Shown in pieces: positions 57,506 to 64,000 of a stretch of 64,000 nucleotides of DNA. Made by a program: the position numbers and the translations under genes. The DNA comes from Rhodovulum marinum. GTDB lineage: Bacteria; Pseudomonadota; Alphaproteobacteria; Rhodobacterales; Rhodobacteraceae. The stretch covers positions 97,790 through 161,789 of the forward strand of contig NZ_SLXP01000009.1 in NCBI RefSeq assembly GCF_004343075.1, written 5' to 3'. Below the pieces are notes generated by a model. The model searched no databases, was not told where the DNA came from, and saw only the letters and a program-made list of their open reading frames with translations. The stretch's first letter is position 1. Each line of letters opens with the position of its first letter.

Positions 57506-57666
57506 GTTGTCCGCGCTCCGTGAGTGGGCGCAGACGGGCGGCCCTGGATCGGCTCCATCGAGAAAACCGGAAACCGGCTGGGCTCAACAGCTCTTCAAGG
57601 GGCGTAGGTTTCTGGCGTGCAAAGACAGGGAAAGGGCAGACGGTCGGGCGGGAAGCGGACTTGCGG

Positions 57667-57846
57667 CACCTCACGCGGTCTTCCTTGCATCGCTGTCTGC
57701 AGCGACATGGTATCTCGCGGCTGCCGGAATTGGACGGCGACAAGCCCAAGAGACAGAAGTTCAAGCACTACCGGATCGGCTTCTTTCACATCGACATCGC
57801 CGAGCTGCGGACAGCCGAAAGCAAGCTCTATCGCTTCGTGGGCATT
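57667..57846 (+). pseudogene. IS481-type transposase fragment
   Basis: The plus-strand frame contains HLTRSSLHRCLQRHGISRLP, then KFKHYRIGFFHIDIAE and KLYRFVGI, which match the middle of IS481-family transposases (including the start of the DDE core, HIDIAE). Both ends of the gene are missing. It lies 160 bases from the trbB fragment. Confidence 0.75.
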
Positions 57847-57943
57847 GAACCAGGGAGCCTCCGTTACTCAAGCCCCTAACTCCCTCCGGGAGGCGCTGAC
57901 GTCAGACATCAGCGACCCCCGCATCCGGTCACGCCTTCCCCCT

Positions 57944-60541
57944 TCACCGATGGCGCTCGGTGCGCATCAGACCGCTGACGCCGCCCGAGACCAGCGTGTT
58001 GACCTCATACAGCGCCTGCGGCACGCCCCAACTGCCGGAGCACGCCAGATAGTTCGGCGTCCAGACCGGATTGAATTTCTGCTTGAAGGCCCGCAAGCCC
58101 TCGAAATGGTAAATTCTTTCGCCATGCGCATAGGCAAAGCCGGCCAATCGGTGCCAGACCGAGGCCAACGGGCGGGCTTCGACCCCTGCGAGAGGGGCGG
58201 CGCCCAGGCTGAACCACCGAAAATCCTGCGCCGCGCCCCACAGCATGATTTCCGCGAACAACGCGTCCATGGCGACCTTGAGTCCATCCGAGTCATACCG
58301 CATCAGGTCGACCGACAGCTCGACCCCGTCGCCGCGCATCAGGTTCGCAAAGGCCACGATGCGCCCCGTCCCCGCCGCACGCAGCACCGCGTGGTCGAAA
58401 TTCCGCAGGTAGTCCGGCAGGAACGCGCCCATGGCAAAGCTTTTCTCTTCGCCCTGTTTGTGGGCAAGCCAGGCATCGGACACCGCGCGCAAATCGGGCA
58501 GCAGCGGCTCCAGTTCGGACGCGGGCACAAGGGCGAACTCATAGCCCTCGCGCATGGCGCGGTTGCGCGCCTGGCGAAAGTTCCGCATCTGCGGTGTGTC
58601 CAGGCTGAACCCCGTCAGGTCGACGCGCGCGACCTCGCCGATCTTGAGCACGCTCAGGCCCATCTCGAGATAGGTTTCAAGATAGCGGTCTCCGACCGCG
58701 TAAAAGACGCAGCGCTTGCCCTCGCGGTCGGCCATCTCGCGGAACCGCCAAAGAAGGTCGGCGCCGGCTGTTTCGTCGCCAACCGGCTCGCCCTTGGTCA
58801 CCAGGGCCTTACCGGTATCTGCGAAGGCCAGAAAGGCGCTTTCGTTCTCGTTGATCAGGAAGGATTTGTCGCCCAACAGCGCCAGGTTGGCCTCGCTGTC
58901 AGGACTGTCAAGCAGCAGCCCCCGAACCGCGTCCGGGATCGGCTCGGGCAGATGAGAGCGCCCTCGGCCGGATAAAACGGAATGCCACGCCGTGCCCGCG
59001 AGGACCACGGCAACGGCCAGGCTCGCGCGCAGGTAGCGCGATGCATCGCCCTCCCAGGCGAATTGCCACCACAAGTCTTGGCGGTATTCGACATGCTTGA
59101 ACGCGAACAGGCCAATCCAGGTGACGGCCCCGACCAGCGCCGCGACACTCAGAAACCATCCCAGGTTCAAACGCAGAATGGCCGCGCCCTTGACCCGGTA
59201 AAAGGCCGCGCGAAACCCGATCAGCAGGATCGCGGTGGCCAGGATCACCAGCGATTCCTGCCACGCCAGGCCCTTGACCAGGCTCGCGACCATCCCGACC
59301 CCCAAGAGCATCAGGGCCGCCAGCCATGCGCTGTAGAGCCGCCGATAGAGCGCGCGGGCCAAGACGATCAGGAACACACCCGTCACGCTGGCAATAAGGT
59401 GAGATGCCTCGATCAGCGGCAAGGGCAACAGGTCGCGCAACAGTTCCATCCGGCTGTTCTCTGACGGGAGGTTGCCCGAAATCAGCAGGACAAGACCCGC
59501 GGCAAGGGACAGCCCGGCCGCTGCCAGCGGAACCAGCGGCTTGGCGAGGCGCCCCGTCCAGTCGGCGGCGAACCCGATACCGTGTCTTTTCTTCGTCAGC
59601 CAGATCGCCGACAGCGCCGCGATGGCGAGGATGAAGGGCACGGCAAAATAGATCACCCGGTAAAGCAGAAGCGCGGCCAGCATGTCGGGGCGCCCGGCCG
59701 CGCCCAGGCCCGCGATCATCGTTGCCTCGAACACACCGATCCCCCCCGGCGCATGGCTGATGACCCCCAAGGTCGTGGCGGTGATGAAGATCATGACCAG
59801 CACGGGATAGCTCGGGACCAGATCGGCCGGGATCAGCAGGTAGAGCGCCAGGGTTGCGCCTGACATATCGATGATTGCCGCGCCAGCCAACGCAATCGCT
59901 TGCCCCGGCGACGGCAGACGCACCGGAACACCGAATAGCACTCTCTCGCCATGCCGCCAGTGGAGCAGGACAACGATCAGTGCCGACACCCCCAGGAGTC
60001 CCCACCCGATGGCTATTTCGCCCCCCCGATCAAAGGGCAGGACCTGCGGCAGACCGGTAGGCAGAAACGCCATGAGACCGCCGACGAACACCGCCAGCCC
60101 CAGCCAGAAACCGCCCCAGGCGATCAGGAACACCAGGGAGATCGGCCCGACATCAAGCCCCCGCGCCCCGTAAATTCGGAAACGCAGAACGATGCCGGTG
60201 AGATAGGAAAATCCCAGCATGTTCGAGATTGCATAGCCGCTGGCCCCGGTAGTGGCTGCGACAAGGGTCGGAACCCGGCCCGGCGCAACGGTGCGCAACG
60301 CAATTACATCGTAAAGCGCGATCCCGACATAGCTTATCAAGGTGCTGGCCAAGGCCAGGGCCAACACCTTGGGCGAGGTCGCAGCAAGGTCGGCACGGAT
60401 CTCGGACCAGCTGACCTCTTTGGCAAGGTGATGAAGCACCGCCAGAGAGACCGCGACGATCGCCAGCGACAGGCCAGCGCGAACCGCGGGGTATGACAGC
60501 ACATGGGAGAGGCGGAAAACAGAGGCGCCTTTGACTGTCAC
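57944..60541 (-). CDS. mprF: MprF: phosphatidylglycerol flippase/lysyltransferase
   Basis: An 865-residue bifunctional membrane protein. The N-terminal ~500 residues form multiple membrane segments (flippase), with the block SHAPGGIGVFEATMIAGLGA. The C-terminal GNAT-like synthase domain (~530-860) contains RKREGKRCVF-like basic sequence and the conserved end block FEGLRAFKQKFNPVWTPNYL. It transfers an amino acid from tRNA to phosphatidylglycerol and flips it outward, giving resistance to cationic peptides. It starts with GTG, with an AGGAGG site six bases upstream. Confidence 0.88.
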   Translation of the reverse strand: MTVKGASVFRLSHVLSYPAVRAGLSLAIVAVSLAVLHHLAKEVSWSEIRADLAATSPKVLALALASTLISYVGIALYDVIALRTVAPGRVPTLVAATTGASGYAISNMLGFSYLTGIVLRFRIYGARGLDVGPISLVFLIAWGGFWLGLAVFVGGLMAFLPTGLPQVLPFDRGGEIAIGWGLLGVSALIVVLLHWRHGERVLFGVPVRLPSPGQAIALAGAAIIDMSGATLALYLLIPADLVPSYPVLVMIFITATTLGVISHAPGGIGVFEATMIAGLGAAGRPDMLAALLLYRVIYFAVPFILAIAALSAIWLTKKRHGIGFAADWTGRLAKPLVPLAAAGLSLAAGLVLLISGNLPSENSRMELLRDLLPLPLIEASHLIASVTGVFLIVLARALYRRLYSAWLAALMLLGVGMVASLVKGLAWQESLVILATAILLIGFRAAFYRVKGAAILRLNLGWFLSVAALVGAVTWIGLFAFKHVEYRQDLWWQFAWEGDASRYLRASLAVAVVLAGTAWHSVLSGRGRSHLPEPIPDAVRGLLLDSPDSEANLALLGDKSFLINENESAFLAFADTGKALVTKGEPVGDETAGADLLWRFREMADREGKRCVFYAVGDRYLETYLEMGLSVLKIGEVARVDLTGFSLDTPQMRNFRQARNRAMREGYEFALVPASELEPLLPDLRAVSDAWLAHKQGEEKSFAMGAFLPDYLRNFDHAVLRAAGTGRIVAFANLMRGDGVELSVDLMRYDSDGLKVAMDALFAEIMLWGAAQDFRWFSLGAAPLAGVEARPLASVWHRLAGFAYAHGERIYHFEGLRAFKQKFNPVWTPNYLACSGSWGVPQALYEVNTLVSGGVSGLMRTERHR

Positions 60542-60946
60542 CGGACCCTCCTTGGCCGTTCATAGACAGACCTTTGCCCCCTTTCCCCGTATTTTCAATG
60601 GCGTGCTGACTGCCGCCGCGCAATGGCCCAAGACATCGACGGAAACGTCGGAACAGATACCTGGACGATGCTTTATCCATTCCGCCGTCAGGGAACTTTT
60701 TGCGGGCTTAACCTTCGTCGAGCGGAAATTCTCGGTTCTCGTTTTCGGCCGGATCGGAAACGTCGAGGAGGACACGCCGGGCATCGGATGGCAAGACAAT
60801 CACGCGACCAAGACGTCGCTAGAACGAACCCCGAGACGGGGCTTCCAACGCATCATCACTTCTCATGGCGAGATATCGATCAGGATGCGGTTGCCGTGGC
60901 AAAACAGGCTTGAATAGGCTCCTTTTCATGGTCAGGGTCGGTCAAC
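60542..60946. other. Divergent region between mprF and APC permease
   Basis: About 405 bases without a recognisable gene. Two overlapping open frames (60531-60917 and 60623-60913, plus) show no family features. The promoters of both divergent genes should be here. Confidence 0.4.
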
Positions 60947-62242
60947 ATGCATAAGCCGGGTAAGGACGTTTCCTTCTGGTCGGCGGTCTCGATGGGCATC
61001 GGGGCGATGGTCGGTGCCGGGATTTTCGCGCTGCTCGGACAGGCGGGAACGATCGCCGGAAGTGCCGTCTGGATTTCCTTCCTCTTCGGAGGGGCGGTCG
61101 CGCTGTTGAGCGGATACTCGATCGGCCGTCTCGGGGCGCGCTACCCCTCGGCGGGCGGAGTCGTCGAATATCTGGTGCAGGCGTTCGGCGTGGGGCGGTT
61201 TTCCGGCACGATGAGCGTGATGATGTATATCGGTTCGCTCGTCGCCGTGTCGCTGGTCGCGCGGACCTTCGGATCTTATGCCCATGCCCTGCTGCCGCAG
61301 GGGGCACCTGGCTGGCTGGTCGAGGTGTTTTCCGTGGCCATCGTCCTGGTCTTCATGCTGGTCAATCTGGAAGGCGCGCGCGCGATGGCCCGGGTCGAGA
61401 ATCTGGTCGTCCTGGTGAAGATGGCTGTTCTGATCGCCTTTGCCACCATCGGGATGTTGTTCATATCACCAGAATACCTGTCACCCAGCACCTATCCGCC
61501 CGTCTCGATGATCTTTTACAGTGTCGCCGTCACCTTCTTTGCCTATGAGGGGTTCCGCATCGTGACCAACGCGGCAGAGGACATGCGCGACCCCGCCCGC
61601 ACGCTACCGCGCGCGATCATGACGGCGATCCTTCTGGTCATGGTGGTCTACATTACCGTCGCCGTAAGTGTTTTCGGGAACCTGCCCCCCGACCGGGTGG
61701 TCGCCGCGCAGGATTTCGCCCTTGCCGAGGCGGCCCGCCCCATCCTCGGCAAGTTGGGGTTCCAGGTCGTTGCCATCGCAGCCCTGTTCGCGACGGCATC
61801 CGCCATCAACGCAAGCCTCTATTCTGTCACCAATGTCACCTACAGGCTGGCCACCCTCGGCGAGTTGCCCCGCGCCTTTGGCAAGCCCATCGGGCACAGC
61901 AAGGAAGGGCTGGTGGTCAGTTCAGGCCTCATCATCCTGCTGGCGATCTTTTTCGATCTGTCGCAAATCGCCGCGATCGGGGCGCTGTCGATGCTGATCA
62001 TCCACCTGACGGTCCATATCGGCCACCTGCGACTGCTGCGCGAAACCGGGGCGATACCACCGGTGATCGTCCTGGCGATCGTGGCGAATGCGGGCACCAT
62101 TGTCCTTGGAATGTATCACATCGCGAAAACATCCCCCCTGCTGCTTCTTTGGATCGCAGGGTTCGCCGTTCTCTCTTTCGTCATCGAATTGCTGTTGCAT
62201 CGCCTGGCCGATCGGACCGTCGGGATGCGTGTCCACGATTGA
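60947..62242 (+). CDS. APC-family amino acid/amine permease
   Basis: A 431-residue permease with about 12 membrane segments. The first segment has the APC signature GIGAMVGAGIFALLGQAG, and a later segment reads FFAYEGFRIVTNAAEDMRDP. The protein ends shortly after the last segment, without a regulatory tail. The substrate, an amino acid or polyamine, cannot be predicted. It appears monocistronic. Confidence 0.85.
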   Translation: MHKPGKDVSFWSAVSMGIGAMVGAGIFALLGQAGTIAGSAVWISFLFGGAVALLSGYSIGRLGARYPSAGGVVEYLVQAFGVGRFSGTMSVMMYIGSLVAVSLVARTFGSYAHALLPQGAPGWLVEVFSVAIVLVFMLVNLEGARAMARVENLVVLVKMAVLIAFATIGMLFISPEYLSPSTYPPVSMIFYSVAVTFFAYEGFRIVTNAAEDMRDPARTLPRAIMTAILLVMVVYITVAVSVFGNLPPDRVVAAQDFALAEAARPILGKLGFQVVAIAALFATASAINASLYSVTNVTYRLATLGELPRAFGKPIGHSKEGLVVSSGLIILLAIFFDLSQIAAIGALSMLIIHLTVHIGHLRLLRETGAIPPVIVLAIVANAGTIVLGMYHIAKTSPLLLLWIAGFAVLSFVIELLLHRLADRTVGMRVHD

Positions 62243-62437
62243 AAGGGCCATCGCAGGGCAGCCTTGGACCGCAGTGCCAATACATCGCACCGTTCCATGT
62301 GGCGGTGTGTCACGAAGCGGCTTCCATGCATGGCTGACGCGACCACGCAGCGACCGGTCGATCCGCGACGAAGAACCAAGGTACGGAGTTTTCGTATTTC
62401 GGTTGCGTGCTGTCCATGACGTCCCCCGCGCAAGAGC

Positions 62438-62461
62438 CCCCGGCGCCGTGGGGCGCCGGGG
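62438..62461. terminator. Hairpin after the triple-repeat protein gene
   Basis: A ten-pair stem CCCCGGCGCC/GGCGCCGGGG with a four-base loop lies just beyond the stop of the minus-strand gene ending at 62470. The following minus-strand sequence is only mildly T-rich. Probable terminator for that gene. Confidence 0.5.
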
Positions 62462-62469
62462 AGGCTGTG

Positions 62470-63132
62470 TTACCCATTTGCCGGGCTGATCGAGGCGCCG
62501 GTCCGGCTGTCGCCCGACTGCACCCAGAGGATATCGACACGGTCGCCCGCCTTGAAATCGGCAAGCTTGTCGTGCGCGCCGTGGGTATCGGCGAAGCTGT
62601 AGCTGGAGCCGTCCGACAGCGTCACCGTGTCGTTCGTGACCGAAGCGATGGTGCCCGTCGCGTGATCCGCCCCGGTGGTGCCGATCGAGTCGCCCAGAAG
62701 CCGGCCCGATCCGTCATGGAAGGCGATATGGACCACATCACCGGGTTTCAGCGAGGCCAGGACCGTGTTCGTGTCGGTCGAGTCCGGGAAGTGGAACATG
62801 CGCCCGTCGGTCAGCGTCACGCTGTTGCCGGCCGGGTCGGCGCTTTGGAGCGTGCCGACCGCCTGGAGCCCCGAGACCGGGCTGATCGCCCGGCCTTCGC
62901 GGCCGCCTCCGACATGCTGCCAGAGGACATCGACGGTGTCGCCGTGGGTCAGGCCGGACAGCGGACTTTGGGTGTTGTTCCGGTTGAAGGTGTAACTGCT
63001 GCCATCGGACAGGGTCAGCGTGTTCGACCCCTGGTCGACCGACTGGACATAGCCGATGGAATGCTCGGCAAGCGCGGCGCTGCTGGCCGAGATCAGGGCC
63101 ACGAGGGTGAGAGGGACAAGTTTGGTTTGCAT
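62470..63132 (-). CDS. Exported protein with three DUF1344-like repeats
   Basis: A 220-residue exported protein with a signal peptide (MQTKLVPLTLVALISASSAA, then LAE). The mature part is three repeats of about 60 residues, starting near 27, 93 and 160. Each begins with a G-x-[VLI]-x-S strand (GYVQSVDQGS, GTLQSADPAG, GTIASVTND), continues with TL-x-DG-x3-F, then GD-x-V near its middle. This beta-rich pattern resembles DUF1344. No function is known; a periplasmic location is likely. Confidence 0.7.
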   Translation of the reverse strand: MQTKLVPLTLVALISASSAALAEHSIGYVQSVDQGSNTLTLSDGSSYTFNRNNTQSPLSGLTHGDTVDVLWQHVGGGREGRAISPVSGLQAVGTLQSADPAGNSVTLTDGRMFHFPDSTDTNTVLASLKPGDVVHIAFHDGSGRLLGDSIGTTGADHATGTIASVTNDTVTLSDGSSYSFADTHGAHDKLADFKAGDRVDILWVQSGDSRTGASISPANG

Positions 63133-63297
63133 GGTTTCGATCCTTTCGATCTGCGGTAAGGCAGGATTTCATCGATCGGTACGCTGGCAGGGCCGGTGCG
63201 CCCGATGGACACAGGGTGTATCGTCAACCCTGTCTGCGGCTGGCCGGGCCCATACGGATTTGTAAGGTTCCGCGGCGGACCTGGAGCCAGAAAAGGA

Positions 63298-63837
63298 TCA
63301 GCGGGAACGGGACAGGCGCACCAGCGACAGAGCCGTCGTCAGGAAGGTCACGCCGAGAAGCAGCCCGACAAGTCGCGCGGACCGGTCTGGCCAGCCGGCG
63401 ATCATGAACAGTCCGGCGCCGAGGGCGCACAGGCCGCTGGCCACCGCACTCTGCCAGCCGCGATACCGCGGGCTTATGTGAAGCCCGAAGAGCACCGACA
63501 GGATACCCTGCGCCAAGAGGCCCAGCACGATCAGCACGATCAGCTCGCTTAGCCTCAGCGGCCCGGCAAGACCCGCACCCGTTCCGGCAAGGCAGAGCGC
63601 CGCGAAGAAGGCAGAGAAGGCACGCCATTCCGGGATTGGACGCGCAAGCCGCGCGAAGCCGAGGCCCAACGCCCCCCAAAGCGCCAGAAGCACGGCCATG
63701 TCGGCCGCCTCTCCGATCCAGGCGACGCGGGGCAGCAGCGTTGCCGCCAACCCGAGCAGACCGAAGCCGATGCCGGTCCGGGCAAGCAGCCGCTGGGGGA
63801 TCGCGGTTATGGGCGCTGCTTGTCCGACGCCGGTCAT
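63298..63837 (-). CDS. Small multi-pass membrane protein (HdeD-like)
   Basis: A 179-residue protein with about six hydrophobic segments and short basic ends. Layout and composition resemble HdeD/DUF308 membrane proteins, but no decisive motif was seen. The function is unknown. It lies 165 bases upstream of the triple-repeat gene on the same strand, with a gap large enough for a separate promoter. Confidence 0.6.
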   Translation of the reverse strand: MTGVGQAAPITAIPQRLLARTGIGFGLLGLAATLLPRVAWIGEAADMAVLLALWGALGLGFARLARPIPEWRAFSAFFAALCLAGTGAGLAGPLRLSELIVLIVLGLLAQGILSVLFGLHISPRYRGWQSAVASGLCALGAGLFMIAGWPDRSARLVGLLLGVTFLTTALSLVRLSRSR

Positions 63838-63905
63838 CTTTTGCCCTTTCTTTCGGTCGGTTGCGATCTCGTGACGTTAGCTGCCAGGGCTGCCCCATGG
63901 CCCGG

Positions 63906-64000
63906 TGACCTGCCCCGATGAAGTGGTCCGGTTTCAGTCTTAGTGCATGAGGGGTCTTGGCGCTACGGCTGGTGTGGCCGGCGAAGCGGCTCCGGATGGC
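63906..64000. mobile_element. Probable insertion-sequence end at the window edge
   Basis: The string TGACCTGCCCC starting at 63906, followed by a segment containing GTGGTCCGG, resembles the terminal inverted repeat of some IS3-group elements. The element would extend beyond the window, so neither its other end nor a target duplication can be checked. Confidence 0.35.

Noticed and set aside
1..64000. tRNA, rRNA and CRISPR arrays
   Set aside because: No recognisable rRNA segments, tRNA cloverleaf-like sequences or regularly spaced direct repeats were noticed by eye.

Overview
The window is GC-rich DNA with dense, tightly overlapping genes. The content (N-type ATP synthase, SmoEFGK/MtlK polyol operon, ArsJ arsenic operon, circularly permuted ATP-grasp/alpha-E/DUF2126 cassette, TRAP-rich style metabolism replaced here by several ABC importers) points to an alphaproteobacterium, most likely a member of the Rhodobacterales. 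No rRNA, tRNA or CRISPR array was seen. The region reads as accessory, catabolic DNA with insertion-sequence and conjugation-gene debris at several junctions.

Layout. 1-4934 (+): 3' part of an N-ATPase operon, atpC(partial)-Q-R-B-E-F-A-G, whose c subunit carries a sodium-type ligand set. 4869-7993 (-): DUF202 protein, SpoIIAA-like protein, beta-CASP metallo-beta-lactamase and LOG-family protein. 8085-8448: two opposed IS21 istB 3' remnants forming an inverted repeat. 8504-10781: divergent ATP-grasp protein and SAM methyltransferase. 10800-13838 (-): tricarboxylate-type transporter with a fused TctA-TctB protein. 14118-17220 (-): arsenic operon with an ArsR-ArsC fusion, GAPDH and ArsJ. 17326-23973 (-): transglutaminase / ATP-grasp-alpha-E / transglutaminase-DUF2126 cassette. 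24329-25525 (+): serine hydrolase.

25563-32527 (-) is the least familiar part: a seven-gene run encoding an NrtA-like ABC importer, an OsmC protein, an acyl-CoA-dehydrogenase-like flavoprotein, a two-domain rhodanese and a ferredoxin-reductase-like flavoprotein, divergent from a TetR regulator (32876-33511). Next to it, 33587-37241 (-) holds cyanase with a second NrtA-like ABC importer, divergent from a PAS/AAA+ enhancer-binding-type regulator (37431-39305) whose sigma-54 contact motif is degenerate. Together these two importer modules may handle small nitrogen/sulfur anions such as cyanate and perhaps thiocyanate; the second part of that is inference.

39662-40867 (+): DEAD-box helicase. 40912-43626 (-): taurine importer tauABC without tauD. 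44006-54964: a polyol catabolic locus made of gatZ and a PfkB kinase on the minus strand, a LacI-type regulator, and smoEFGK-smoS-mtlK-alcohol dehydrogenase on the plus strand, with matching operator-like sites before both arms and a decayed HAD phosphatase at the 3' end. 55173-56579 (-): Sel1/peptidoglycan-binding protein. 56580-57943: debris containing a trbB fragment and an IS481-type transposase fragment. 57944-60541 (-): MprF. 60947-62242 (+): APC permease. 62470-63837 (-): a periplasmic triple-repeat protein and a small membrane protein. The last ~95 bases look like the end of an insertion sequence.
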